Assembly (NCBI GenBank): GCA_964500205.1
Contig: CAZCNS010000001.1
Coordinates: 62,001-126,000, forward strand
DNA length: 64,000 bases
DNA from: UBA10329 sp964500205
GTDB lineage: Bacteria; Bacteroidota; Bacteroidia; UBA10329
Reading direction: 5' to 3'
The notes below the pieces were generated by a model. It ran no database searches and was not told where the DNA came from. It was given only the letters and a program-made list of their open reading frames with translations. How positions within the stretch are numbered: the stretch's first letter is position 1; each line of letters starts with the position of its first letter. Shown piece after piece: positions 7,309 to 22,300 of this stretch. A program made the translations under genes and the position numbers.

Positions 7309-10300
7309 TCATTGCATCACACGCAGCACACCTCCGTTCTGGACTTCCAAGAGAGGTGCTGCAACGCTCTGGATCTCGATGTCCAGACACCATCCCGTGA
7401 TTCCATTCTGAATCACCGGAGTGTTTCCCCCAATGGGCGATGTCGGAATCAGCACACGGTCTGAGGCGGTTGGCACACCTCCGCAGTCCCAGTTGCCGTC
7501 CACCTGCCAGAGGTTGTTCTCCAAACCTGTCCATGTGCGATATGGCGGGTTGAGCTGTCCGGGGCCCACCACCACAGTGCGCGTCACTTGGCTTGATGGG
7601 CCATTGCATCCATTGGCGGTTACCCTCACCTCAACAGTCCCGAAGAATCCGTTGGCCCATGTCATCACGCCTGTTGAAGGGTCGATACTGCCAGCCGAGG
7701 GGCTGCTTGGGCCGAGGGACCAGTTGAATCCCGAACTGTTGCTTGCCGTGGTAGAGTAATTGGTTACCGTGGTTCCATTGGTTAGTTGACACACCGGTTC
7801 AGCATCGGCAAGGATTGCAGTCGGAGCGCCCACAGTGGGAAGCACGTTGACTGTGCGGGTCACCATTCCCGAAGGCCCGTTACAACCTGATGCCGTCACT
7901 TGGATATTCACCGTGCCGGCAAAACCATTGGCCCAGGTCATCACCCCGGTAGCAGGGTCGATTGTGCCTGCTGAACCATTACTCAAAGACCACGTGAATC
8001 CTGTGCCACCAGCTGCTGTGGTGGCATAAGTCGTAGAAGTGATGCCATTGGTCAACTGGCAAGGAGGATCGAAACCGCTGGCCACGGTGATGGCCGTTGG
8101 AAGACCCACTGTCTGAGTCACGGTGATTGTCCGCGTAGCAGCTGCTGACGGGCCATTACAACCAGTGCTCACCGCATTCACCGTCACGCTTCCCGACCAT
8201 CCGTTAGGCCATGTGACTACCCCTGTGGAGGCATCGATGGCCGTGGGCGACAATGTTCCAGAAGCATTGGAGATACCCGTCAACGACCATTGCAAGGCCC
8301 CAACAGTGGCGGAACTGTTGTAATCGGTGGTGGAACCCGCAGCGGTCAACTGACAGGCCGGCTCTGTACCTGTGAAGGTGATAGGACCGGGAACCGTGAC
8401 CGATGGGTTGATGGTGGCTGTGACGGTGAACGAAGGCCCGGCACATCCGCCAGCGGCAGGTGTGACGTTGTAAACCGCATTCTGATCAGAAGTGGTCGGA
8501 TTGGTCAGCGTGCCAGAGATATTAGATGCCCCAGATCCGGTCGCACCCCCTGTCATCCCGCCACTTACTGACGGGGCAGACCAGCTATAGGTAGTACCGG
8601 CTGGAACGATGCCATCCGTGCTGTTCACTGGAGTAACGGTGAAAGCTGTTCCGCTGCAAGCAGCAGTGGTCATGGCGGTGACCGCAGGTCGTGGATTAAC
8701 GGTTACAGTAACCGTGAAGGTGCTTGCCCCAACGCAACTACCTGTGGTGGCGGTAACGGTATAGGTGGCCGTCTGAGCGCTATTGGTGGGGTTCGTCAGC
8801 GTGCCCGAGATATTCGCTGCACCACTGCCTGCCGTACCACCGCTCATGGCTCCGGTCACCACAGGGGCAGACCAAGAGTAGGTGGTGCCACTCGGCACAA
8901 CACCATTGGACACATCCACAGGTGTAACAGTGAAACCAGCCGCGCTGCATACGCTCGCAGTCATATTGGTCACCGAAGGGCCTGGGTTGACCGTAACAGT
9001 TACTGTGAAAGCGGAACCTGTGCATCCTCCAACGCTTGGCGTCACATTGTAAACCACGTTGATGGGTGCAGAGGTGGTGTTCGTCAGCGTGCCTCCTACG
9101 CTGGCCGCATCCGTTCCCGATGCAGCACCCGTTATACCGGCAACACTTGGGGCGGACCAGCTATATGTCGTAGATGCAGGCACCACTCCATTCGTGCCAT
9201 TCGCAGGAGAGACATTGAATGATGTGCCACTGCACACACTTGCGGTCATAGCAGTGATGGCAGGGACAGGATTCACGGTCACTACTACATTGAACGTACT
9301 GTTGGCAACGCAACTTCCAGATGTGGCAGTCACGGTGTAGGTGGCGGTCTGAGCGGTGTTTGTCGGGTTGACAAGGTTGCCTGAGATACTTGCTGGCGTA
9401 CCCGAACTTGATGCACCACCTGTCATTCCACCCGTAACCGAAGGAGCTGCCCAGGTGTAGGTGGTTCCGCTCGGCACAATACCGTCCGTGGTGTTGACCG
9501 GAGTGACCGAGAATCCTGTTCCTGTACAAACACTGGTTGCCAGATTCGATACATCGGGACGGGGGTTGACCGTCACGGTGACATTGAAAGGTGCTGCGGT
9601 GCAACCATTGCCAGTTGGGGTCACCGAATAAACCACGTTGATAGGAGCGTTGGTATTATTAGTGAGCGTACCGGTAATGCTTGAAGCACCACTTCCTGCC
9701 GCTGCACCGGAGATACCAGCCACACTGGGCGCAGACCATGCGTAGGTGGTTCCTGCTGGGATTACACCGTCCACACCGTCAACCGGAGTGAAAGAGAAGG
9801 CAGAGCCCGAGCAAACCGTGGTCGCAAGAACCGAGGTGATCTCAGGTCTTGGCAGCACTTCGACCTGATCCGTGGAGGAGCATCCGTTGCCCGCTGTAAC
9901 TGTGACTGTGTATGTACCCGGGATGGTTACCGTTGGGGTTGCCGTGTTGGCGTTCGTCACACCCGTGGTAGGATCCCAGCTAAAGGAAGGCGTTCCTGTG
10001 ACCACGATGTTGTCCACCAGCATGTTGTCCACGTAATCACCAGCCATAGAACCATCATTCGTCCATCGGAACCCAAGAAGGAAGAACTCTCCGGCTACTT
10101 GGGCAGGCAGCGTCACGTTAGCAGTACCTACCTGAGTGGTTCCAGTAGTGGAGATGAATACATTGTTCGAACCGTTCAACTGACGCAACATGTTGGTTAT
10201 CGGGCCTGGATTGTTGCCAGCACTTACGGCAATCCAAGTGGCGCCATTGTCCATCGAATACATCACCTGCATGTAATCACGCGCAACACCTCCTGTGAAA

Positions 10301-13300
10301 TTGCCACCGATTCGATAATCGAAACTCACATTCACTGAGGTATACAATCGTGCATCTATAGGAGCGATGCGATAAGCGATCTCGTCCATGATGCCATTGT
10401 CCCATGCGTAATCGCAAGGAACAGCAGTTTGGAATGGCAGCCTGTTGTCCATCAGAACAAGGGCAGAGCCTGAAGTGGCACAGGAGAAATTGAAAGGGGT
10501 GGCACCTGACCGACTGATGTACCATTGCGTGCGATTCGCGGGATGTGTCCCATGCAGATAGTGTACCCGCCATCCATTTGTGGCGTTGGTCAGTTCGATG
10601 TTCTGGGTACCGAAATCCTCCGTGGCGATGACGTTGGGATCTGATGTGGCAGTAAGACCCACTGTGGGCCCGCAGAGCGTCACATCGGAGCCTGCATCTG
10701 CCAAGGGCGAGGGTTCAATCTCCACCGAGCCGTTCATTGGGATGAGACATGATGGGCCAATGACCGCTACCACAGTGTAAACCCCAGCTATGGTGGTATT
10801 TCCAACAAGAGCTATTGCACTTCCATTTCCTACCACTTGATTCCCAGTGCTCACTCCATCGCGCAGCAGACGGTAAGTCATACCATTCTGAGAGCCTGAA
10901 AGACCCACAGCAACAGGTGAAGATGGGTCGAAACATGAGGCCCCTCCCGGAGTGACATTATACAAAGTGGTAGTCGTAGTAATCTGATAGTCTACTGACG
11001 TTCTACAGCTCGGGCTGCTTGAGCAGGCGGCATAGTATGTCCATGTCCCACTGCTGTTCGTGTTGGCAAGACCTGATCCAGGCACCCCAACGGGGTTGAA
11101 CACTTCACCCGAAGCGATAGGTGAGCCGCCAGAAGGCACAGTGTACCATTCCACCGTACCTGGTTCATTGAACATGACGTCACCCCCAGCGGGCGGAGTG
11201 ATGTTCCATGTGTAAGTGTTCCCTGTCACATCAGCCCCTCCTTCGGTAGAGGAAACGAGGTAATAGGTCACCCCAGCGATAAGGTTCATAGGGCCATTAC
11301 CCCCTGCACCGCCCAATCTCGGTTCATTTCCAGAACCGCCATCACTGTCAGCACGGACCAACGTGCCCGAAGCGCAACTACCTGGGGTGAAATTGCCCGT
11401 GTAGATGTAACCCACACCGTTGTATGTGGCATTATCGGCCATCTCAAAGATGTAATTCCCTGTGAGAGATACCTGAAACTCGGTCACCGAATATGTCCTC
11501 GTTGGGCCACCGAAGGCACAGGTGGAGGTGTTCACTGCGCCTGAAGGAACAGCAGCTGTAGGATCACCCGAAGGCAACCAACCACCGTAGATGGTATTCT
11601 GCACGAATGGTATCACGAAATTGTCGATGCAGTTGTTTGTGGAAACGATGCTGCCGCTTCCGCCCTGACAGATAATGACCGGAGTCATAGGCGGCAGGGC
11701 ACTTGGGGTGTTGTTCACCGTGAGGGACGGGCCAGCCGGGGAAACGCAGGACGGGGAGTCCTCCAGTCTCGCAGTAACAGAGTAGCTACCTGAGGTGAGT
11801 CCTGTGAACACGGGGCTTGCCTGATATGTCCCTCCGTTCAGCGCATACTCATACTGAGCTCCAAGTGGCGATGTAACCTCTATCGCCCCTCCCGGTGTGG
11901 CACAGGTAGGTTGCGCGGTGATAGTGGCAACCGGCTGTGCGGGAGATATCACCGTCATGGTGATGGAGTTAGAGGTAGCAGGTGAACCGGTCGGACATGC
12001 AGCAGTGGAAGTCATCACAACCGTCACCACATCACCTTGAACCAGTGAGCTAGTGACCAGTGAGCTACTGTTAGTTCCCACATTGGTGGCATTTACCCGC
12101 CACTGATAGGAAGGGGATGCACCGCCATTGGTCGGGGTTGCAGTGAAAGTGACCCCGGTGCCAGGACAAATGATCTGCGCGGTAGAGGAGATGGACACGG
12201 AAGCCGGGGTACTCGGATTCACGGTTATCGTTCCGGTGGCACTCGTACTTCCGCAGCCGCCCGTCAGCGGGATGCTATAGTTGAACGGACTACCTACCGC
12301 GGTGGTCGGGGTGCCAGTGATCGTGATGGTGTTACCAGACCATGCGGCACTCACACCGGTCGGAAGACCTGTCGCAGCGCCAATACCGGTAGCACCTGTG
12401 GTCGCATGGGTGATAGCCGTCAGCGGAGTATTCACGCAAAGCGTTGGCGTAGTAGACGGTGCTGACGCTGTATTCACAGATGTCACGGTGATAGTACCCG
12501 TGGCATTCACCGTTCCACAGCCACCAGTTAGAGGAATGCTATAGCTGAATGGACTACCAACCGCAGTGGTCGGGGTCCCACTGATCGTTACCGTGTTACC
12601 AGACCATGCCGCAGTCACTCCAGTCGGCAGACCCGTGGCCGATCCGATTCCAGTTGCGCCTGTGGTGGCATGGGTAATGGCCGTAAGCGGTGTGTTCACA
12701 CAAAGGGTGGGTGTGGACGAGGCCGCTCCCACGGTGTTGATCGGGGTCACGGTAATGGTACCCGTAGCATTCACCGAGCCACATCCACCAGTTAGCGGGA
12801 TACTGTAGTTGAAGGGACTGCCAACCGCAGTGGTCGGAGTGCCACTGATGGTTATCGTGTTACCAGACCATGCTGCACTTACACCAGTCGGAAGACCTGT
12901 GGCCGCACCAATGCCCGTGGCACCAGTGGTAGCATGTGTGATGGCCGTAAGCGGGGTATTCACACAGATTGTAGGTGTAGACGAAGGCCCGGACGCTGTG
13001 TTGACGGGAGTAACGGTAATGGTACCTGTGGCATTTACCGATCCACAGCCACCTGTTAGAGGGATGCTGTAGTTGAAGGGACTGCCCACCGCAGTGGTCG
13101 GAGTACCGGTGATGGTTATCATATTACCCGACCATGCTGCACTCACTCCAGTGGGAAGCCCCGTAGCTGCACCAATGCCTGTAGCACCCGTGGTCGGGTG
13201 GGTAATGGCGGTCAGTGGGGTGTTCACACAAAGTGTGGGCGTTGAGGACGGTGCAGCCGCTGTGTTGGCAGGGGTCACAGTGATAGTGCCTGTGGCATTA

Positions 13301-16300
13301 ACCGTTCCGCAACCACCTGTAAGTGGTATGCTGTAGTTGAATGGACTTCCCACCGCTGTGGTCGGAGTGCCGCTGATGGTTATCGTATTGCCAGACCATG
13401 ACGCAGTCACTCCAGCCGGCAGACCTGTAGCCACTCCGATGCCTGTTGCACCAGTGGTAAAGTGCGTAATGTTCGTCAGTGGTGTGTTCACACAAAGAGT
13501 GGGCGTTGACGAAGGTGCTCCCGCTGTGTTGGCAGGGGTCACGGTGATAGTGCCCGTGGCACTCACGCTTCCGCAGCCACCTGTGAGCGGGATGCTGTAG
13601 TTGAATGTGCCCGATGCAGTAGGCGTGCCAGTTATTGTTATCAAGTTTCCAGCCCAGCCAGCGCTTACACCCGTTGGAAGACCGGTGGCAGCTCCGATAC
13701 CTGTGGCACCAGTGGTCGCGTGGGTGATGGCGGTCAGCGGAGAATTGACGCATACCGTTGGCGTAGCCGATGGTGCAGCAGCTGTGTTCGTGGCATTCAC
13801 AGTAACGGTAGTATTTCCCGAAGGGCTCGGACAACCACTTACTGTAGCTACTACCGTATAGGTTCCGGCCATGATGGCGGTGGCGGATGCAGATACGGTA
13901 GGATTCTGCGCAGAGGAAGTAAACCCGTTCGGACCTGTCCAAGAGTATGTGGCACCAGTCACTGTTCCAACGTTCAATGTCAGGGAGCCACCTACGCACA
14001 CCGGGCCATTATTGCCGGGAGTCAAGGCCGTCACCTCATCCAGCACAGTGATGATGATTACATTGGAACTAACTGTGCCACAACTGCCTGAAGTTACGTT
14101 CCTGCGATAATGGGTAGTGGCAGTAAGGACTCCCGGTGCAAAACCGGGCGATGTGGCACCACCGATATTACTCCAAGAACTTCCATCAGGTGAACTCTGC
14201 CACTGATAGGCATAAGAACCTGTACCACCGGTGGCCGCGACACTCGATGTAAGTGCACTTGGTGTAGTGTTGAAGCAAATGGTCTGAGGTGCGGCTATCG
14301 TACCAGCATTCAATACAGGATGAACAGTGACCAACCATGAACCTGCCGCCTGCGTGTAGAAAGTGCTGCAAGTGCCGTCCACAGCCCATCGCGTGTATGC
14401 TGTGGTGGTGGTAAGCCCTGCTGGAGGGTCGTAGGTGGCAGCATTGGAAGACGCGATGGGAACCCCATTTGCCCTCCATTCATAGGTAATGTTTCCATCG
14501 CCCCCAGCAGCAGGCGCACTGCTACCGATGACGCCCGGGTTCCCCCCGTTACAGATGGTTTGTCCCGTAGTGTTGATGCTTCCAGGCGTGAACGGTGGCC
14601 GTACTGTGATGGTCACGGTCTGTGGAGTACCGATACATCCGCCCGGAGTTGCAGTGGGGGTCACAATGTACTGTACCGTGGCATTGGTGGCACCAGTGTT
14701 TGTCAGGGACTGATTGATGCTTGCACCAGAGCCTGCACTTGCTCCTGTGACGCTTCCCGTCACTGTGCCGATGGTCCAAGAGAAATTGCTGGCCGTGCTT
14801 GCGGTCAAGGTCAGGTTAGGACTTGCTCCACTGCAGATAGTGGCCGAATTGGCCGAGGTCATCGTGGGCACGGGGTTCACTATGACCGGCACGTTTGCAC
14901 TTGTGGTTCCAGTGCAACCAGAGGCAGAGGCAGTGACAGTGTAGTTGATGGTACCCGTAGAAAGTGCAGCGGTAGTTTGGGTCTCTGCGATGGAAGCCGC
15001 AGGAGCACCTGTACCGCTCCATGTATAGGTGAGGTGATCCGCATCTGGGAAAGTGCCTCCGCTAACAGTGAGATTGGTGCCAATGGTCGCGTTGCCATTG
15101 CTATTATTAAAAGTGTAGTGCGCAATGGCACCTGCTCCACTTTCCAGATACATGCTGGCTTGGATCTGCGCCTGCGTGCGAGCAGTATTCCAAATGCGCA
15201 CATTGTCAAGCAGGCCATTGTAGTAACCGTAAGACGATCCGCTACCGACACTCGGATATACAGTGGCCCTTCCGCTCACAAGCCCCGTTTTCACGGGAGA
15301 ACCATTCACAAAAAGTGTAGGTACTCTGTTATTGTAAACCACAGCAATGTGTACCCAATCAGTTATCGGCATGTCATGAACAAGAAGAGAAGGGAAATAA
15401 CCGCTTCCGTGCTCTACCACACTGATACCATTCGTACCGACTGATACACCAGCACCCGCATTTGTAGCCCCTTGGTTAGCTGGGTTAATCGCTAAGCTTT
15501 GCATGTTGGCAGCCAGACTTGGAATGATTCCCGTGCTCATTTCCGCAGTTGAAAGTCTCGTTCTGCTGGGTTTCGCCCAAAACTCCATGGTAAATGTGTT
15601 GGACACCGAGGTGATACCAGCGCTTGAGATAGTGTTGGTACCCGTTAAGCTGACCACCTTGCCACCTGGGGCCATACCTCCCACTTCGAGATCCACCGAT
15701 GCTCCGTTACACACATTATCAGGATCCGCATCAGTGACAGGCGGAACCGGGATGGTCGGATAGGCATGCACCGTGAACGAATTGGTTTCCGTACAACCAT
15801 TGTCATCGGCCACAGTAAGGTTATACGTTCCAGCAGGGCGCCCAGTGATATCCTGAGTAGTAGCGGAAAAACTGCTCGGACCTGCCCAATTGTAGTCATA
15901 CGAGGGCGTGCCGCCCGTCACACTTACATCTATACTGCCATTGGATGCCCCGGGACAAACGATGGAGTAGTTGTCCTGCGTGACAGCAAGAGTCGCAGGC
16001 TGAGTGATGGTGAAGTTCTCACTGTCCGTGCATCCTCCCATATCCACCATGGTAATGGAGTAGTTACCAGGTGCGAGGTCGCAGAATGCCTCGTTGAAAG
16101 CCTCGACCGGGCCTACAGTGGCAGTGGGTTCTGTCGCAGTGTATTTCCTTACAAACAACCAATCCCACTGGGCACCGTAATTCTGATCGAACGCGCCATC
16201 ATCTCCCCTTGCCCCAAGACGAACACGCTCATTAGAGATGCCGGAGTTATTGTAGGTGGCGGAAACGGCACCAGATGTCTCACCTGTTCTGCTAACGAAT

Positions 16301-19300
16301 GAGTTGGCACCAATTGCCCTGATGTAGTCTCGAGTCCATTGATTCACAGACGTGAAGCCTCCGAAACTTGGCCAGTTAGCATCATTCCGGCAAAAGGCTG
16401 TTCCACTGTGTGAAAGAATTGAAAATACATTCGCAGTAGTTCCGTGGAAGCCGAGCGAAGTGAATCCATTCGGTGCCCCAGCAGTTTCAAAAACCCTGCC
16501 CTCCGTTATGTAGTTACCTGAGAAAACAGGAACTGACGTCAAGGTCCGGTTGGTGTTTCCCCCAAAAAGTCTTCCTCCGAGATGGCTCCAATCCGTCCCA
16601 CCCGTGGCAGCGATCACCCCCTGCGTCCATTTGGCAGGATCAAACGAGTCAAAATCATCGAAGAACTCGAATACGGCATCGCCATTGCTACGAGTGCTCA
16701 AGCTGCTGTTTCCGTACACGAGGTGTATGGTGGTCGTTCCTGCTGCAAGTGCGGGTACTCTGAGCCACACCTTGGCAGTACCGTTCAGTGTATAGCTCTC
16801 CACCCAATAAGGGATGGGGTTCAGGTTATCATCGAAAAAGCGTATGTCCCCGAAATCGGAACGCATCGGTGCCACATGAGGTATATTGACGGTGACCTGA
16901 TGGTTGGTAAGTGCTGCTGCACTCGCAATACTTATCTCTCTTCTTCGCCCTCCAAGGACCATGAACTCACCCGTGGAGAGTTTCTCCAAGTAAGGCCCTA
17001 TGCCGCCTCCTCCGGATGGGTCAATCAGAATACAGCCATCATCAGCAGCATTACAACTGACATCTGTTTGCAATGGAGCCCCAGTAAGGTTTGACACCCT
17101 CACCTCAACACTGGCGCTTTGTATACAACCTGCGTTATCATTAATCGTAAGTGTGTAATTGGTTGTCGAACTGGGAGAGACTGTCGGGGTGAAGGAGCTG
17201 CCAAGACCGTTAGACCATGTTACCGTTGGAGTGCAAGGCCCTTCACCTTGAACAGTTACGCTGTAATCTTCAACCTCCGCATAGGTGTATGTGCCACATC
17301 CATCAGCATTCGCGTAACCATTGTACAGCTCAATTACTCTCATGCGGGTGGTACCCAGAGTTGCCCACGCTGGAACCGTTACGTTTATTGTCTGACTGCT
17401 CGGGTTTGCAGTCGAGCACCCCACATCAATAGCGGTCTCGAAGGTGCCGTTCCTGTCCCAGTCGAAATAGGCCCTGACGCACTGATTCCAAGTTGTATTT
17501 GAACAGCATTTAGAAACCTGAACATTGAGCGGATAGCTTGAACCACGATAAACCAAAGCCGCAGAACCTACACCGGTGTAGTCAGTGTAGGTGGAACTTC
17601 CTGAAGCTTGGGCTATGCCCGCAAACTGCACCGCACTTATCCAATCGTCACTTGTGTTTGTGGCCGCAGCTCCGCAATAACCAGCAGGCATTCCACAGTT
17701 GCTCGTGCATACCTGTAAACAAGTAGAAGGGAACTGACCGATGATGCCACCCTGAAGCTGAACGGATTGTCCGTTGCATATCTGAAAGTCAATCCCAGCA
17801 TCTGGAACCCAAGCTGCCGAAACCCTTGCTTCCGCCAATTGAGAGCAACCTATGGCATCTTGCACCTCAATCGCATAGCGTCCTGCTGTGAGACTTCCCC
17901 ATGAGCCGAATGGAGCGACATTATCGAGATTATCGTTCAGATAATAACTCAGACCACCTGTGCCACCGCTTGCTGTGACCGCTATAGCACCTGCACCTAC
18001 ACCTCCACAACCCACTATGTCAGTAACGTTAATGGAAGTTATTGAAATAGGTGTCGGTTGGGTCACGGTCACCGAGTAGGTGGATGACATGCAACCAAAC
18101 TTGTCACGTATCACGACATCGTACGTTCCCGCAGGGAGCTGGTCAATGGTGTGATTCGGTGGCAAAGGAATAGGCTCCCAGCGATTTGAAGCGGGACCCG
18201 ACAGAGTATATTCGTAGGGAGCGGCACCACCTGAAATCCCAGTGATGGTGATGATACCGTCATTTCCACCACCGCATGTCACATTCTGCGTAACAGCAAC
18301 GGAACTGGCCGAAACAGCAACTGGAAGCGAAATCGAAACCGAATTACCTACAAATGGAGTCACACAGTTGTTAACATCCCTGACCACCACATTGTAGGCA
18401 CCTGCTCCCAGACCGGCTATGTATCCTGATGGGTAAGGATATGTAGCTCCGTTATCAATAGAATACACTAAAGGTTCATTGCCCGTGGCGGTGACTTCAA
18501 TGAAGCCATTGGGAGTGTTACAATCAGTGATATTGGTAACACCAACGCTGGAAATGGACGGTGGTGTGGTCCATGTCAATAAACGGGAACTCTGTGCTGT
18601 TTCAAAGGCACATCCATTTACACCTGTGACATCCACCTGCACCGTAACACTGCCGCTCGGTGTATTCGTAGTGTATTGAGCTACCGATATGGAGGCTCCC
18701 TGATTCCATGTGCCTGGAGGAGTTCCAAGACTCCAAGTGTAGCTGCCGATATTCGCGGCTGTGGCACCGGTCATGGTTATGGCCGATGTTCCGCTACAAA
18801 CAGTCAACGCGGATCCTGCATTCACCGTAGGTGGAGAAGACCAGCTTACCACACGGGTAGAGACAACCGCATTATTTCCTGCACATGCTCCTGATCCGAA
18901 AGCTGTCAGTGTGGCGGTGAAAGAACCAGCTGCGGATGATGATGGGGTGAATGTCCACTGTGCAGGATCGCTCAAACTTGTATTTGACCATGAGCCAAGT
19001 CCACCACCGCCAGACCACGTAACGGAACCTACTGTGCCAGTCACAGTAGCTCCGGTCATCGGATGAGGGGATGTGCCGCATGTTGTCAGATTACTTCCCA
19101 CACTTGTAATGGTGGGTGCAGGAGCCCAGTTGAGTACCATTGAGGATGACGGATTCACACCGGTACAAAAGCTGTTTCCAGTGGCCGTAAGTGTCAGTGT
19201 ATACTGACCTGCCGCAGTGGTAGGGGTGAAAGTCGGGGTTGCAGTTGACCCATTGGCCGTAATGGACCCATTACCGTCTGAAGGAGTCAAAGCCCATGAC

Positions 19301-22300
19301 AAGCCGCCAAATGCACCGCTCGGGGTGAGCCCAGTAATGACCACAGGTGCTGCTCCCGCGCAACTGTTCTGAGGAGATGTGACACTAATGGCAGGCGTCT
19401 GCGCCCAACTGATCACGATATCATCTGTAACTGTCGTAGTACCACAGCCACCAGAGCCCGTATTGGACAACCTGACAGTGCGGGAGCCGCTTGGCGAAGT
19501 CGGCCTGAAACCCCAAGCGGTGATACTGCCCCCACCATTGATGAGGGTGCCCGTGCCTGAACCGCCTCCAAGAAGCGTCCAGCTCCAGGTTCCTGGCGTG
19601 GAAGCTGAGGCCCCTGTGAACATGACATCCGCGGTGCCACATTGATTTACAGTGGCAGGCCCAGCATCAGCCGAGGGTGCCGATATCCATGAAAAAGTCA
19701 TGGAGCTGGTCGGATTGTTGCCAGCGCAGGCACCACTACCTGTGACGGTCATGGTAAGCGTGACGCTTCCGGTCGGAGAGGTAGGCGTGAAGGTTGGGGT
19801 CAACGTATTGGCTCCCGCTGTGATCGAGCCCGTTCCAGTGAGTCCTGACGTGGCCCACGAAACACCTGAATACGTCCCTCCAGCAGTGGCTCCTGTCACT
19901 GTATAGGCCGAAGTACCGCATTGCGAGATGTTTCCTCCTGCACTGGCAGTTGGTGGCGCTACCCTCGTGACACCAACGGTAGCACAACCGGTGGTGTTGC
20001 AAATACCCTCTACTCGAACGAAATAATTGGTGGTACCCAATGGTGGAGTAACTGTCACCTGAGGTCCATTGCCCACAGCTGTGCCACCACAAGACCCGGA
20101 GAACCACCTCAGGTTACCATTGTATATCCTGAATTCCCTAAGTCGCACAGGAGCACCCCCAAACCAAAGCGCTGCAAGGCCGGCAGATTTAGGGTTGGCC
20201 ACATTCCCTTGAGCGACTTGTACCCCATTCACATACAAAGTGAAGGTGGCCCCGTTCTTCTCCCCAACCACATTGTACCACTGGTTAAGGTTATATATCT
20301 GCGCTTCGCTGATACCTGTGTTGCCAGGGTCGTGCCTCCAGTGCAACTGCATTGTCCCCGGGAACTTCCAAATGCCAGGGCTTCGATCAGACCCGCCTGA
20401 ATTGAAACCGAAAATCTTACGCCAACTACCGTCAGGATTGGCAGTGAACATCATATCGAATGAAATAGTATACCTGTCGGTATTCAGCGCGGCCGTGGCA
20501 GCAGAGGCGTAACTCGATGCCGTGGTTAGGTTTATCCCACCACCTGCAAAAGAACCTCCTGAACCACTGAGGTGCAGACCGTTGCCAGAAGCATCGTTAA
20601 GATCGCTGGTAAACGGATAGTACGCGATCATTCCACCTTCCGCAGTCAATGTCGTTGTACCACCGCACAGCGTGGTGGCACTGGCAGTGATTGAGGATGG
20701 AGCTATTGACAGTGGGTTGACAATCACCTGCTGTGTAACTCCTCCAGTAGTCGCAGTGCAGGAAGTGTTCCCGACCCTCCTCACCCAGTAAGTGGTGTTT
20801 GACGTTAATGCGGGCGTGGTATAACTGACGGAAGTGGCTCCCGGGATGATATTCGCTCCCACGGTAGTGCCCGTACCCCATTGATAACTGGCACCTGAAC
20901 CATTGGAACCACCGGTCGCTGTAAGCGTAGTCGCGGAGCCACTACACACTGTTGTAACACCTGATATTCCTGTCGGGGCGGTGGGATTGGACTGGACGAC
21001 CACTTCAACAATGCAGTTGACACAGGTACAAGTCCTTCCTGCGTCCCAGCAATAGCCACAATCATCGCTGTGTCGTTTGTGAAAGAGCCAACTTCCAACC
21101 GCATTGGGGGTATAGGAGAAGCTACCTTGGTTACAACGGCTTCCTGCTTCAATATTCCAACTCGCACCACCAGTGGTTGATATCCAATAGCACCAACTAC
21201 CAGTGTTACCTCCTACCGAGGCAATGGTAACCGATGATCCCAGACATATATTAATGGTGCCTGTAGAACCATTCGCGGTGATAGAACCATCATCAATCGC
21301 GGAGCAGTAATAAACTTCCGCATACCTTCTGCTGAAATACTGTATGGTGGTAACACAACCATAGTTCAGCCACGTATTGAAGGCTTCATAGTTGTATGTG
21401 ATAGAATTAGTGAATGCACCATTGCCAATGGCAGAGAAGAGATCATACACTTGATTACCACCAGAACTGCAACAACCTGAATAGGTTGCCGTGGTACCTG
21501 AAGGACCAACAATTCGGGTTCGTTGCTCATTCGTCCATGCACCGTTCCAGGCTTGGATAGTCCAATAATTACGCGTGTTAGTTACGTTAACCGTACCCGG
21601 CAGATTGGCCGTCAGAGCATAACTGCACCAGACGACTGTTGAGGAAGTGCCCAGAAAATCATAATTATCAACCACCACCACTGGATCAACCGTCACAGGA
21701 AACTTGACAGCAGGATTCCTCAGCCACGCAGAGGGCATTGACAACTGTAGCTTAAACCGATTGTCTACCAATGGAACAAGTGTAAATGCCCCAATGGTGC
21801 TGTGCTCATCCCTGACATAGTCGGCATCATGGTCTGCACTGTCCCACACGCTGGCCGGCAGAATCTTAGCCTTGACTTCACCAGACCCATCGGTGATCAC
21901 AAGTTCCCCTTGCCAACCGAGATCTGTCATCTGGCCATTTTGCTGATTGAAACCAATGTTCCAACCATTTGGAAGCGATATCTCCTCTTCAAATGTGACA
22001 ATGTCCCCACCCCCAGCAACGAACGAACGGTCTTTGATGACATAACTTGTCTTCACCCCCTCCAATCCGAAAGTGCCAGTGAAATCAACTTCGGGAAAAA
22101 TGTCGCGCAAGACCACTTCACGTTCACCAACTTCCACGGATACTGATTGCGCTTGCCTTTCAAAAACGACCCCTCCACCGAACGTCTTCTGACTGACACT
22201 GATGTTCTCTCCCAGACCCATCAACTCGCCAGTGGCCCTGAAGCGGATATTCGATGAACCATCACGGCTATCGAACCCGATTGGGAATTTCAATCTTGGC

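Noticed and set aside
12211..13788. CRISPR or VNTR locus separate from a gene
   Set aside because: The repeat is a multiple of three, stays in frame and encodes an Ig-like domain.
12281..13861. Series of regularly spaced plus-strand frames of about 87 residues
   Set aside because: They are antisense images of the 264-bp tandem repeat in the giant gene and not a gene family.
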